Source: VFZS01 sp964353255
GTDB taxonomy: Bacteria > Acidobacteriota > Terriglobia > Bryobacterales > Bryobacteraceae
Direction of reading: 5' to 3'
Length of the DNA stretch: 64,000 nucleotides
Assembly (NCBI GenBank): GCA_964353255.1
Contig: CAYGVJ010000007.1
Span: 1 to 64,000 of the forward strand
Both the position numbers and the translations under genes were made by a program. Position 1 is the first letter of the stretch. Every line of letters begins with the position of its first letter. Positions 1-8,436 of this stretch are shown here, piece by piece. The notes beneath the pieces are model-generated. The model had not been told where the DNA came from. It did no database searches and saw only the letters and a list, made by a program, of their open reading frames with translations.

Positions 1-66
1 AGCGAAATCGATGTCGGTGGTCACATCGCGAAAACGCGCCTTTATCCACGGGCTGCTAGGAGTTCA

Positions 67-1707
67 GTGGAGCTCGTACTCACGTTTGCCGTCTTCCTTG
101 TCGCGCTCTACGCAGTCATTCCCAGAGAGCGCCAGATGGAGTTGCGCTTTCGAATTGGCCTATTCGAGTGGTCCGCGCTCCTGGTTGGTTCGATCTTGGT
201 TGTCTACTTGGACTGCTACGCCTTCTTCGTTGCGCACCGCTGGGCGCCCGACCCGGAGAGCTGGCCGCGTGGTTTCACGCCAGCCAACGTCAAGCCGCTG
301 CTGGTTCTGTTCCTCGCACTGCTCTTGGCGACCCGCATTCGACTCGCTCGCCTTTCCAGGCGCCGGATCGGGAAGTTCGCGGAGCTTTGTCATGAGCTGA
401 ATTGGCGGGAATCATACCCTGAGCTAGTCGCTCTTCTCGCACGGAACCTCAAGGAGTTCTTTCGCATTTACCACGCCGACTACGGGCTCCCGGCTCTTCG
501 GCGGCGCCTCACGTCGCGAGTGCTGCCAACCTTTGAGGACACTATCCTGAGGCTGGACGCTCTTCGAAAGACGGGAGGACAGCCACCGCTCACTTTTGCG
601 GACCGGATTCCAGACCAAATCGCCAGGCACGTGATCCGATTTCTCCCAGCATATTCGTGCGAGCAACGCATCGCGGCCCAAGTGGTCGAGAGCGTTCTGA
701 TGGCGCCGCGCTTCATCGAGGCGCTTTCAAACACGCGACCGTACCTCGGGATCGACATCATCCGCGGACTGGCCGGCAAGTTCGATCAGCAGGAGTTTCT
801 TTCGGACTATATGGCAGCGCTGATGGCCAACCCGGCGAGCGTGCTCTATCGGGAGATCGAGAAGAGCCAAAACCTTGCGTACGCCTTCCCCGAAACAAAC
901 CGCATCCTTCACAACCTGGTGAAGGACGCCAAGGTTGCGCGGGATCTGGAGATTTGGAGACCAGTCGGCGAGTTCGCTCTGCGCGAACTGGACCGTCTGG
1001 CCGCCGATCCAGCCGGCGACCGATACAACCACGCTTCCGGCGAGTTCGAGGAGCGGGAGGCGTGGCGCTCTCCGGTATGCGCGGCAATCCGTTTCTTCGA
1101 CATCATGGTCCGCGCCGGGCTTTCTCAAGGCATCGAGTGGCACATGGGGCTCTGCTATTTCCCGCCGATAGTGGATGGCATGGTCAGGAACTACAAGCCC
1201 TCCGGCCGACTCGTTGATCTCGACCAGACGTTCCCGACGCCTTACAACCACCTGATGTATGAGGCCGTTTCTACCATCCGAGAGTGGGTCGAAGCGGCCG
1301 ATGAGGTTCCGGAAGGCCAGGGCAACGTGACCCTCCACTCCGTCCACGCCGACGCTGAGAACGGCAATATTCCGAAAACCGCTATCCTGGCGCTTGGCGA
1401 GTGTGCGGGCCACGTTCTGCTTTCCGACAAGCTTCGGGACAAGTTCAAGGACACGGTGATGGACGGCACGTTCGGGCTCTACTTCAGACTGCGGCAATCA
1501 GCGAAGTTGAGCCAGTATGCTGAGGTGCTTGGTTCTTCGCTGCGACATGGCGGGTTGGCCTCTTGGACTGCCGATCCGATGTACTTGGCGAACCTCCACG
1601 AGTCGTTTGGCCGCTTGCAGCACGAATACCGCATCAAACATGACCCGGAACATGTTTCGGATCTCGCCCGCGCTATCGGGGTCCGCACGGAAGGGGCCGC
1701 ACGTTGA
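67..1707 (+). CDS. Membrane-anchored protein of unknown function
   Basis: I do not recognise this 546-residue protein. Two or three hydrophobic segments lie in the first 100 residues (about 1-20, 32-55 and 78-92), followed by a long, mostly helical soluble region with no motif I can name. The start is GTG at 67, four bases after AGGAG at 58-62. The frame stays open to the left edge of the window, so a start further upstream is possible and the gene may be cut. Its stop overlaps the TTG start of the DarT gene by 4 bp, so the three genes are probably one transcript and this protein may be an accessory part of the cassette. Confidence 0.6.
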   Translation: MELVLTFAVFLVALYAVIPRERQMELRFRIGLFEWSALLVGSILVVYLDCYAFFVAHRWAPDPESWPRGFTPANVKPLLVLFLALLLATRIRLARLSRRRIGKFAELCHELNWRESYPELVALLARNLKEFFRIYHADYGLPALRRRLTSRVLPTFEDTILRLDALRKTGGQPPLTFADRIPDQIARHVIRFLPAYSCEQRIAAQVVESVLMAPRFIEALSNTRPYLGIDIIRGLAGKFDQQEFLSDYMAALMANPASVLYREIEKSQNLAYAFPETNRILHNLVKDAKVARDLEIWRPVGEFALRELDRLAADPAGDRYNHASGEFEEREAWRSPVCAAIRFFDIMVRAGLSQGIEWHMGLCYFPPIVDGMVRNYKPSGRLVDLDQTFPTPYNHLMYEAVSTIREWVEAADEVPEGQGNVTLHSVHADAENGNIPKTAILALGECAGHVLLSDKLRDKFKDTVMDGTFGLYFRLRQSAKLSQYAEVLGSSLRHGGLASWTADPMYLANLHESFGRLQHEYRIKHDPEHVSDLARAIGVRTEGAAR

Positions 1708-2375
1708 GCTCTGCGTCAATGACGTCAGTGGGGGTGCCTCCGGGCCCAATCACGATCTACCGGCTTGTGCATATTGAAAATCTGCCGACGCTGCTCGCCC
1801 GCGGAGCGCTCCATGCGCCGAACTGGACGCCCAACGATGGCTTCCCCTACCGCACCATCCACAACCTGAGCGTTCAGGTGAGTCGCCACAGCAGACCGAT
1901 CCCGTGTGGTCCTCGCGGCACCTGCCACGAGTACGTCCCGTTTTACTTCGGTCCTCTGTCCGTCATGTTGCTGAATCTTAAGACAGGACGGGTGGAGGGG
2001 TACAACGAGGGGCAGGCGCCGCTCATCTACCTGACCACAACAGTGCAGCGCGTCATCGACGCTGGCCGCCAGTTCGTGTTCTCGGACGGGCACGGCCTGG
2101 CGACGTTCACCAGTTGGTACGACGACCTGGCGCAACTCGGACAACTGGATTGGAACCTCGTCGGCGCCCGCTACTGGGCAGACCAACCGGATGACAATGA
2201 CCGGCAGCGCCGCAAGCAGGCCGAGTTCCTGGTCTGGAAGTCGCTGGACTGGTCGTTGATCGAGAGAATTGCCGTTTTGAACCACCAGGTGAAAGCGAAC
2301 GTTGAGGCCGTGTTGGACCAGCATCCCGATCGGTTTCACCCCAGAGTGGAAATAAGGTCAGAATGGTACTACTGA
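1704..2375 (+). CDS. darT: DarT-like DNA ADP-ribosyltransferase toxin
   Basis: DarT (DUF4433) toxins modify thymidine in single-stranded DNA with ADP-ribose from NAD and block replication. Family marks seen: an N-terminal segment ITIYRLVHIENLPTLL, the YVPFYFGPLSVML block near residue 77, and QAEFLVWKSLDW near residue 172, whose Glu (E174 from the TTG start) fits the catalytic glutamate. Length of 223 residues is normal for the family. The TTG start overlaps the upstream stop by 4 bp; an ATG at 1719 is an alternative. The darG-like antitoxin begins 14 bp downstream, which is the usual order. Assigned from family knowledge and the partner gene; activity is inferred. Confidence 0.9.
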   Translation: MSSASMTSVGVPPGPITIYRLVHIENLPTLLARGALHAPNWTPNDGFPYRTIHNLSVQVSRHSRPIPCGPRGTCHEYVPFYFGPLSVMLLNLKTGRVEGYNEGQAPLIYLTTTVQRVIDAGRQFVFSDGHGLATFTSWYDDLAQLGQLDWNLVGARYWADQPDDNDRQRRKQAEFLVWKSLDWSLIERIAVLNHQVKANVEAVLDQHPDRFHPRVEIRSEWYY

Positions 2376-2388
2376 AGAGAGAGCGCCG

Positions 2389-3441
2389 ATGATTGAAATC
2401 GCCAAGGGCAACATATTGGAAGCCGACGTCGAGGCACTGGTGAACACCGTGAACTGCGTCGGCTTGATGGGCAAAGGCATCGCGCTTCAGTTCAAGCAGG
2501 CATTTCCGGCCAATTTCAAAGCCTACGAGGCCGCGTGCCGTGCTGGCGAGGTTGTGCCGGGACGGATGTTCATTTTCGACAATGGCAGCCTCATCAACCC
2601 GCGGTACGTCATCAATTTCCCCACCAAGCGCCACTGGCGCGGGAAGTCGCGCATGGCGGATATTCGGTCCGGGCTGAAAGCGCTCGTCGCCGATGTTCGT
2701 AGGCTGGCTGTCCACTCGGTCGCCGTACCGCCCCTCGGATGCGGGCTTGGGGGATTGGACTGGCGCAAGGTGCGGCCTATCATCGAGCAGGCATTCTCTG
2801 AGCTGCCGGACGTTCACGTGTTACTGTTCGAGCCCGCAGGGCCGCCGGATGCGAAGGCCATGCCCGTGCGGACCGCGCGGCCTCACATGACTGCGGCGCG
2901 TGCACTGTTCATCAAGTTGATGGACGCCTACGCGGCTCTGGAGTACAGCCGCACCCTGCTGGAGGTGCACAAGCTTGCCTACTTCCTGCAAGAGGCGGGA
3001 GAACCACTGCGGCTCAAGTATGAGGCAGGCCACTACGGCCCTTACGCAGCCAATCTCAATAAGGTGCTGGAGATGATGGAAGGTCACTTCGTCCGCGGCT
3101 ACGGAGACAGCCAGAAGCCGAATGCGGAGATCGAGTTGCTGCCCGGCGCCGTTGAGGAGGCAACCGCTTTCCTCGCCGGCAAGTCCGAATCCTTGGGGCG
3201 TCTCGGACGCGTTGCGCGATTGATTGAAGGCTTCGAGACGCCTTACGGCCTGGAACTCCTGGCATCCGTCCATTGGGTGAGTCATCGTGGAGGACCCGGG
3301 AGTCACGAGCCCGCCGCCAATGCGGAGGAAGCCGTTGGCCAGATTCATACATGGAGTCCCCGCAAGCAGCAGGTGTTCAGGCCGGCGCACATCCGCACAG
3401 CGTGGAATCGGCTTGAAGACCAAGGATGGATAGGGGGATAG
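2389..3441 (+). CDS. darG: DarG-like macrodomain antitoxin
   Basis: DarG reverses DarT damage: its macrodomain removes ADP-ribose from DNA, and its C-terminal part binds the toxin. Residues 1-155 are a clear macrodomain, with GNILEADVEALVNTVN at the start, GLMGKGIALQFK near 25-36 and a PPLGCGLGGLDW loop. NFPTKRHW places a lysine at position 80, matching the catalytic lysine described for Thermus DarG. Residues about 165-350 carry LHKLAYFLQ-like and GHYGPYA segments that resemble SocA/Panacea-type antitoxin domains; that assignment is less certain. The start ATG at 2389 follows a purine-rich GAAGAGAGAG stretch. Confidence 0.92.
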   Translation: MIEIAKGNILEADVEALVNTVNCVGLMGKGIALQFKQAFPANFKAYEAACRAGEVVPGRMFIFDNGSLINPRYVINFPTKRHWRGKSRMADIRSGLKALVADVRRLAVHSVAVPPLGCGLGGLDWRKVRPIIEQAFSELPDVHVLLFEPAGPPDAKAMPVRTARPHMTAARALFIKLMDAYAALEYSRTLLEVHKLAYFLQEAGEPLRLKYEAGHYGPYAANLNKVLEMMEGHFVRGYGDSQKPNAEIELLPGAVEEATAFLAGKSESLGRLGRVARLIEGFETPYGLELLASVHWVSHRGGPGSHEPAANAEEAVGQIHTWSPRKQQVFRPAHIRTAWNRLEDQGWIGG

Positions 3442-3499
3442 CGAATCGCGGGCAGCTCGCTCAGGAAGCGACTGGGGAGCCCGCCACATAACAGGGCAG

Positions 3500-3649
3500 G
3501 TTTCGTCGGCCTTCCGAGAGGCCAACGCGCGGCAGTACGTGCCGGCCGCCAACCAGGCCTGGGAGGCCCGCTTCCCCGGCATCTTCCATATCAAGGACGG
3601 CACGATGCGCACGGGGGAGATTACCGGCCCCGGCCTCGGCGCTGTATGA
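3500..3649 (+). pseudogene. Orphan 3' end of an unidentified gene
   Basis: Downstream of the DarTG pair, a reading frame without a start runs to TGA at 3647-3649. It reads like the C-terminus of a real enzyme, with FREANARQYVPAANQAWEA, then FPGIFHIKDGTMRTGEI and GPGLGAV. The style resembles the C-terminal end of enolase-superfamily (mandelate racemase-like) proteins, but I am not sure of the family. No complete copy lies in this window. By analogy with the uvrC and OPT loci it may be the displaced 3' end of a gene now ending to the left of the window. Confidence 0.45.
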
Positions 3650-3706
3650 CGTGGCCCGAAACCTTGAACGGAAACTTGGGTTAAGTGAGTTGAGGAGATT
3701 GTGAGT

Positions 3707-4354
3707 ATGACGCTTCGCGCAGTAATCCCGTTCGTCGTCTTCGGCGTCGCCCTGGGCCAGGCCCCGCTGGGGCCGCCGAATAGACCAAGCGTTCCCGGGG
3801 GCCCTGGGATGCCGATGCTGGTGCCGGACATTGGCGCACTGAAGGCTTACTTGAACCTGACCGATGCGCAGGTTCAGCAGATGCGGCAGGCCGGTGAGCA
3901 GGCGCGCAAACAGGCCGCCGAAAAGGTGAGAACCATTCAGCCGCAGGTCCGGGACAAGCGATTGGCCCTGCGAGACTTGCTCGCCAAAGGCTCCAACGAC
4001 CCTGCCGCCGTGGGCAAGCTGGTCCTCGAGATTCAAGCGTTGCAGAAGCAGGTGCGGGAGGGGCGAGAGGCGGTGCGAAACAGCCAGCTTAACGTCTTGA
4101 CCGCGGAGCAGAAAGCCAAGTTCAAAGCCATCGAAGACGCTGCGGCGCTGCCGGCGGCGACGCGCGCTGCCATCAGGCTCGGGCTGGTGCCGCGCCCACA
4201 AGGCGAACCGGGACTCGGGATGATGAGGCGGGGCAGAGGCCTGCGCAGACAGGGTGGCACAATGGTGGAACCGGGCCCGGGTATGATGGGACCCGGCGCG
4301 GGGCCCCGCCGACGGGGTCAGGGACTCGGGCCCATGGACGGCGTCGCTCCGTGA
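3707..4354 (+). CDS. Secreted Spy/CpxP-like LTxxQ protein
   Basis: This is a periplasmic helical protein of the heavy-metal-sensor/Spy-CpxP type. It has a signal peptide (about 1-18, ending near GVALGQ), then Pro/Gly-rich sequence, then a helical region with LNLTDAQVQQMRQ and a second LTAEQKAKFKAIED motif. These LTxxQ-type motifs are typical of the fold. The C-terminal 70 residues are rich in Gly, Met, Arg and Pro. The ATG at 3707 sits 9 bases after GAGGAG (3692-3697); the GTG at 3701 is too close to it. Family members act as chaperones or metal sensors; the role here is unknown. Confidence 0.75.
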   Translation: MTLRAVIPFVVFGVALGQAPLGPPNRPSVPGGPGMPMLVPDIGALKAYLNLTDAQVQQMRQAGEQARKQAAEKVRTIQPQVRDKRLALRDLLAKGSNDPAAVGKLVLEIQALQKQVREGREAVRNSQLNVLTAEQKAKFKAIEDAAALPAATRAAIRLGLVPRPQGEPGLGMMRRGRGLRRQGGTMVEPGPGMMGPGAGPRRRGQGLGPMDGVAP

Positions 4355-4394
4355 CCGCTCCATGCGCAGCGCGGCCTCCAGCGCTGCCCGGCTA

Positions 4395-4973
4395 CTATCT
4401 GGCGACGCCCACCACCAGCAGTGCCACCGGGGTCTCGCCCAGCGTCAGGTGCATGGTCCACTCGCCATCGCGGCTCATGCGCAGCCGGGGTGAAGGGCCG
4501 GCTGCGCCGGAGACGAGGCGCAACAGGGCCGGCGCGTCGGTGCGCGAGACCTTGCGGCTCAGGGCTTCGAGGGGCTCGGTTTCCGGAGGGCTTAAGCGCT
4601 GGTCGTCCTCTGCTTTGATCATGAGCAGGGAGTCGCCCGGCAGCGCCCGCAACGTGTAGAGCCCCGGTCCGAAGCCCCGGCCGTAACGATCAGCGCCCGG
4701 CGAGGCGAACCGGATGGCGCCGGCCAAAGCGCCTTCGGGGAGACCTCCAGCCTTCAGCGCCTCTTCCGCGGACGCGCCCTCGGAAACCGGGGCCTCACGC
4801 AGCCAGACTTCGCAGAAGGTGAACCGGTTGGGGTCCACGATCTTCACGCCGCGGCTCTGTAGCGCCTCGCGGATCTCCGCCGCCAGTTGCGCCGGCGGCG
4901 CGCCCGTGGGCAGCGCACGATAGTCTTGCGCCGCCAGAGCAGCGGTTGCCAGCAGGAACAGCCATGCTCGCAT
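4395..4973 (-). CDS. Secreted protein of unknown function
   Basis: A 192-residue protein with a signal peptide (about 1-15, MRAWLFLLATAALAAQ). I do not recognise the remainder. It holds an Ala/Glu/Pro-rich N-terminal half and a C-terminal half with beta-strand-like segments (SRDGEWTMHLTLGETPVALL). The start ATG follows GAGGGAG with good spacing. It converges on the Spy-like gene with a gap of about 40 bp and reads away from the HU/TIR unit, so it looks like a single-gene transcript. Confidence 0.6.
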   Translation of the reverse strand: MRAWLFLLATAALAAQDYRALPTGAPPAQLAAEIREALQSRGVKIVDPNRFTFCEVWLREAPVSEGASAEEALKAGGLPEGALAGAIRFASPGADRYGRGFGPGLYTLRALPGDSLLMIKAEDDQRLSPPETEPLEALSRKVSRTDAPALLRLVSGAAGPSPRLRMSRDGEWTMHLTLGETPVALLVVGVAR

Positions 4974-5127
4974 TAGAGTTCTCCCTCACAGGTTGGACGC
5001 ACGCCAGGCAGCGTCCGACTCAGGACCGGCGCAAGAGTTCGGTCACGCCTGCCGGAAGGATGGGTGAAAGTCGCCCCGGCCGAGTGGCCCTTTTATTTTC
5101 AGCCAGTTGCAAGCCTTCCCGGCCGTT

Positions 5128-5159
5128 CCGGCAGAGCCTTCCGGCTGGTTTCCTGCCGG
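5128..5159. promoter_or_regulatory. Inverted repeat upstream of the HU-like gene
   Basis: CCGGCAG at 5128-5134 and CTGCCGG at 5153-5159 form a perfect 7-bp inverted repeat with an 18-base spacer. It ends 24 bases before the HU-like start codon. A possible -10 element TAAGAT lies at 5168-5173. It could be an operator or a hairpin; this is inference from symmetry only. Confidence 0.25.
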
Positions 5160-5183
5160 GCGGCTGCTAAGATCTGAAGCGGC

Positions 5184-5408
5184 ATGGACAAGCGAGAACT
5201 GGCTGAACGTCTGGCCCGCAAGGCGCGGCTGCCCAAGCCGGTCGCCGCCGATCAGCTTGACCGGGTGGTCCACGGCATCCTGCGGAGCTTGCGCAAGGGG
5301 CAACGGGTTACGCTTCCGGGCTTGGGCACTTTCGTCCCCGGGAAGAAGCCTACGTTTCGATTCGAGCCGGCCAAGTCCGGCAAGAGTGCCCGCAGCGGGC
5401 GAAAATGA
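5184..5408 (+). CDS. HU/IHF-like DNA-binding protein
   Basis: A 74-residue basic protein resembling a shortened HU-family histone-like protein. It has the N-terminal helical part (MDKRELAERLARKARL) and the conserved HU strand pattern VTLPGLGTFVPGKKPTFRF, followed by a Lys/Arg/Ser tail. HU proteins are usually about 90 residues, and the long DNA-binding arm seems missing or replaced by the basic tail. Its stop overlaps the start of the TIR gene as ATGA, so the two are translationally coupled. A role in sensing or bending DNA for the TIR partner is inference. Confidence 0.75.
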   Translation: MDKRELAERLARKARLPKPVAADQLDRVVHGILRSLRKGQRVTLPGLGTFVPGKKPTFRFEPAKSGKSARSGRK

Positions 5409-5977
5409 GCGGCGCGGCAGCCACTTCCAGTGAGCAGGTAGCGGGCATTGTCAAGCGCTGCCTGGAGCGCGGCCGGAGCGTCGAGATCGACGGGCTGGGA
5501 GTGTTCCGTCCGGCTGCCGGGGGCCGGTTCAAGTTCGTCGCCGAGGCTCGCTCGAGCGTGTTCCTGGCTTACGTGCAAGAGGACGCCTCCGCCGCTGAGC
5601 GGCTGTACCGGGATTTCCAAGCCCGGGGCTTTGACCCGTGGCTGGACCGCCAGAAGCTGCTACCCGGCCAGAACTGGCCGCGAGCCATCGAGCAGGCCAT
5701 CGAGTTCTGTGACTACTTCGTGGCGTGCTTCTCGAAGTGCGCCGCCGGCAAGCGCGGCTGGTTCCAGTCCGAGTTGCGCTACGCGCTGGATTGCGCCCGG
5801 CGCGTGCCGCTGGGGGAGACTTACCTGATCCCGGTGCGGTTGGAAGAGTGCCGCGTGCCGGCGCGGATCAGCCAGCAGTGGCAGTACGTGGACCTGTTTC
5901 CGGATTGGGACCGGGGGTTCAGGCGGATCCTGGCGGCGATTCGGCGCCGGGTGAGGCGCTCACCCCGAGCGAGCTAG
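5405..5977 (+). CDS. TIR-domain protein with HU-like N-terminus
   Basis: Residues about 10-47 repeat the HU-like core of the preceding gene (SVEIDGLGVFRPAAGGRFKF against VTLPGLGTFVPGKKPTFRF). Residues 51-175 form a TIR domain: VFLAYVQEDASAAERLYRDF, GFDPWLDRQKLLPGQNW, FCDYFVACFS and WFQSELRYALD, followed by IPVRLEECRVP. Glu123 in the SELRYAL helix fits the catalytic glutamate of NAD-cleaving bacterial TIR domains. No membrane segment or signal peptide is seen. TIR domains in bacteria commonly deplete or convert NAD in anti-phage defence. The HU fusion suggests DNA-dependent control; that is inference. The 3' end overlaps the convergent TPR gene by 18 bp. Confidence 0.8.
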   Translation: MSGAAATSSEQVAGIVKRCLERGRSVEIDGLGVFRPAAGGRFKFVAEARSSVFLAYVQEDASAAERLYRDFQARGFDPWLDRQKLLPGQNWPRAIEQAIEFCDYFVACFSKCAAGKRGWFQSELRYALDCARRVPLGETYLIPVRLEECRVPARISQQWQYVDLFPDWDRGFRRILAAIRRRVRRSPRAS

Positions 5978-6355
5978 CTTGCGCTTGATCTCCGCGGCGC
6001 GCGGGTGGTCTGGCGCCAGCTCCAGGAACTTGCGGTAGGCTTCCCGCGCGGCCTTCGGGTCCTTCAGTTTGTTCTGGGTCTCCCCCAGCCGCAAGTAGGC
6101 CTCGGCGTAGCCGGGGTTCCATTTGGTGGCTTCGCGGAAGCGACCTGCCGCGGCCTTGTACTTGCCCTTGCGGAAATAGAAGTTGCCCACCTTGAGCTCC
6201 TGCTCCGCCTGAAGGGGATTGAACGAGTACTCCTTGACGGTGAGAGCCTCGTCCTCTTCGGGAGGCTCCTGGACGGGAGGCGCCTTCTGCCGCTGGGCGC
6301 AGAGCGCGCCACCGAGCAGCATCAGGAGCAGGAGGCCACCACCGGCGCGTGCCAC
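5960..6355 (-). CDS. Secreted TPR-repeat protein
   Basis: A 131-residue protein with an N-terminal signal sequence (GGGLLLLMLLGGALCAQ). The cysteine does not sit in a good lipobox, so signal peptidase I cleavage is more likely than a lipoprotein. A Pro/Glu-rich linker follows, then three tetratricopeptide-like units (AEQELKVGNFYFRKGKY, YAEAYLRLGETQNKL, AAREAYRKFLELAPDHP). Such proteins act as periplasmic or envelope scaffolds, and the short length resembles a truncated BamD-like adaptor. The start is GTG. It is divergent from uvrC with a 22-bp gap. Confidence 0.75.
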   Translation of the reverse strand: MARAGGGLLLLMLLGGALCAQRQKAPPVQEPPEEDEALTVKEYSFNPLQAEQELKVGNFYFRKGKYKAAAGRFREATKWNPGYAEAYLRLGETQNKLKDPKAAREAYRKFLELAPDHPRAAEIKRKLARSG

Positions 6356-6377
6356 AATTCTAGTATAAGGTTCGTCG

Positions 6378-8189
6378 ATGGATCTCCGCGAGAAGGCCGC
6401 TCAGTTGCCCGCCCAGCCCGGCGTCTACCTCTACAAGGACGCCGGCGGAGCGGTCCTCTACGTCGGCAAGGCCAAGGACCTGCGCAGCCGCGTGCGGAGC
6501 TACTTCTCCGAAGGAGGCCGGGCCGACGCGAAGACCGGCACGCTGATCGCCGAAGCCCGCGACGTGGAGTACATCCTGGTGGACAACGAGCGGGAGGCGC
6601 TGGCTCTGGAGAACAACCTGATCAAGCACTGGCAGCCGCGCTTCAACGTTTTGCTGCGGGATGACAAGACCTACCCTTACATCAAGCTGACCAACGAGCG
6701 CTACCCGCGCGTCTATGTGACGCGGCGGCTCATCAAGGATGGCTCGACTTACTACGGCCCGTATTTCCCCGGGAACCTGGCGCACCGGCTGGTGCACTTG
6801 ATTCACCGGTATTTCGGGTTGCCCTCCTGCAAGGTGGATCTGACGCGGCGCCACGCGCAGCCCTGCCTCCAGCACCACATTCACCGCTGCCACGGCCCCT
6901 GCGTGGAGGGGCTGACCACGGAGGAAGCCTACGCCCGGGCGGCCCGCCTAGTCCGGCTGTTTCTGGAGGGACGCCACGGGGACCTGCTCGCGGAGCTGCG
7001 CGCGGAGATGCAACGCGCCTCCGACGAGACGCGCTTCGAGCAGGCGGCAGTGCTGCGGGACGTGATCTCGACCATCGAGGAGACCGAGGATAAGCAGAGG
7101 ATGGCCGCGGCCGCCGGCGAGGACATAGACATCTTCGGCTGCTACGCCGAACCGCCGCTGGTAGCGGCCAACGTCTTTCACCTGCGCAACGGGCGCATTG
7201 TGGACCGCCGCGAGTTCTTCTGGGAGGACCGGACGGAGTTCGAATCGGCGGAGTTTGTCTCGGGTTTTTTGAAGCAGTTCTATCTCGACCAGCAGTACGT
7301 CCCGGCGCGGATTCACGTACCGGTGGAGTTCGAGGACCGGGAGGCTTTGGAGGAGGCGCTGTCGGAGCGGCGCGGGCGCAAGGTCGAGATCCACACGCCG
7401 CAGCGGGGACCGAAGAAGGCGCTGCTCGATCTGGCTGAGACCAACGCCCGGCACAGCTTCGAGCAGCGTTTCCGGGTGCTGAAACCCTCGGCGAAGGCGA
7501 TTCAAGAGGCGCTTCAGGACATGCTGGGCTTGGCAGAGCCGCCCCGGCGCATCGAGTGCTTCGACATTTCCCATATTCACGGGACGGACACCGTAGCCAG
7601 CCTGGTGGTTTGGGAAAACGGGCGGATGAAGAAGTCGGATTACCGCAAGTTTGTCATCCGCACCGTGGAAGGCAGCGACGACTTCGCGGCCATGCGGGAG
7701 GTGATCACGCGGCGGTATCGGCGGCTGCAAGAAGAGAAGCGGCCCCTGCCGTCGCTGGTGCTGGTGGACGGCGGCGTGGGTCAACTGCACGCGGCCGCCG
7801 AAGCGCTGGAGGGGCTGGGAATCACGGATCAGGCGCTAGCCGCCATCGCCAAGCGCGAGGAGTGGATTTACGTCTACGGGCAGGAAGACGAGCCGGTGGT
7901 GCTGGACCGCTTCTCGCCGGTGCTCCATCTGGTCCAGAGCGTGCGCGATGAGGCGCACCGGTTCGCCGTGACCTTCCACCGCACGCGGCGCGCGGCGGCG
8001 CGGCTGCGCTCGGAGCTGGAGCAAATCCCTGGGGTGGGAGAGAAGACCGTGCAGAAGCTGCTCAAGCACTTCGGCAGCCTCGAGGGCGTGCGCCAGGCCG
8101 CGGAGGAAGAGCTGGCGGCGGTGGTGGGGAAGGCAGCGGCAAGGCGGGTGCGGGGGTGGCGCGCCGCTCCCGAGGGCGACGTACAATAA
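6378..8189 (+). CDS. uvrC: UvrABC system protein C
   Basis: The excinuclease subunit makes both incisions in nucleotide excision repair with UvrA and UvrB in the cytosol. Domains seen: an N-terminal GIY-YIG nuclease (PGVYLYKDAGGAVLYVGKAK, residues about 14-90), a Cys-rich segment, a UvrB-binding helix pair (about 205-240), the RNase H-like C-terminal nuclease (RRIECFDISHIHGTDTVAS, then LVLVDGGVGQL), and a helix-hairpin-helix end (IPGVGEKTVQKLLKHFGSLEGV). Length of 603 is normal. The last ten codons, from WRAAPEGDVQ, differ from the tails on the two downstream 3' copies, so this end may have been rewritten by cassette insertion. Confidence 0.97.
   Translation: MDLREKAAQLPAQPGVYLYKDAGGAVLYVGKAKDLRSRVRSYFSEGGRADAKTGTLIAEARDVEYILVDNEREALALENNLIKHWQPRFNVLLRDDKTYPYIKLTNERYPRVYVTRRLIKDGSTYYGPYFPGNLAHRLVHLIHRYFGLPSCKVDLTRRHAQPCLQHHIHRCHGPCVEGLTTEEAYARAARLVRLFLEGRHGDLLAELRAEMQRASDETRFEQAAVLRDVISTIEETEDKQRMAAAAGEDIDIFGCYAEPPLVAANVFHLRNGRIVDRREFFWEDRTEFESAEFVSGFLKQFYLDQQYVPARIHVPVEFEDREALEEALSERRGRKVEIHTPQRGPKKALLDLAETNARHSFEQRFRVLKPSAKAIQEALQDMLGLAEPPRRIECFDISHIHGTDTVASLVVWENGRMKKSDYRKFVIRTVEGSDDFAAMREVITRRYRRLQEEKRPLPSLVLVDGGVGQLHAAAEALEGLGITDQALAAIAKREEWIYVYGQEDEPVVLDRFSPVLHLVQSVRDEAHRFAVTFHRTRRAAARLRSELEQIPGVGEKTVQKLLKHFGSLEGVRQAAEEELAAVVGKAAARRVRGWRAAPEGDVQ
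8027..8157 (+). repeat. uvrC 3'-end repeat, copy 1 (inside the intact gene)
   Basis: This 131-bp stretch codes for UvrC residues 551-593 (the helix-hairpin-helix region). It recurs in the same orientation at 8830-8960 with four mismatches and no gaps by my base-by-base reading. The two copies enclose the DUF433/DUF5615 cassette. Confidence 0.95.
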
Positions 8190-8193
8190 GGCC

Positions 8194-8433
8194 ATGGGGT
8201 TGCCACCGCCGTTCGACCGCATCACCATCGACCCGGAGCTCATGAACGGGCAGCCGTGCATCCGCGGCATGCGGCTCACGGTGCGACGCGTGCTTCAGGC
8301 GATGGCGCTCTATCCTGACCGTGCCGAGCTTTTCCGGGAATATCCGGAACTGGAAGAAGAGGACCTGCGGCAGGCCCTGGAGTTTTCGGCCGCCAATCTG
8401 GATGACCGCATCGACCTGCTGAACGTGGCGTGA
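8194..8433 (+). CDS. DUF433 antitoxin
   Basis: A 79-residue DUF433 protein, which pairs with DUF5615 toxins in type II-like modules. Family pattern seen: RITIDPELMNGQPCIRGMRLTV, then VLQAMALYPDRAELFREYPELEEEDLRQALEFSA. These proteins have a helix-turn-helix part and usually act as antitoxin and repressor. The ATG lies 5 bp after the uvrC stop, so it is likely read through from uvrC. The partner starts 3 bp downstream. Confidence 0.88.
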   Translation: MGLPPPFDRITIDPELMNGQPCIRGMRLTVRRVLQAMALYPDRAELFREYPELEEEDLRQALEFSAANLDDRIDLLNVA

Positions 8434-8436
8434 GCC

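Noticed and set aside
3461..4363. Minus-strand 300-codon frame opposite the Spy-like gene
   Set aside because: The plus-strand frame has a signal peptide and LTxxQ motifs, while the minus frame is Arg/His/Gln-rich without any motif.
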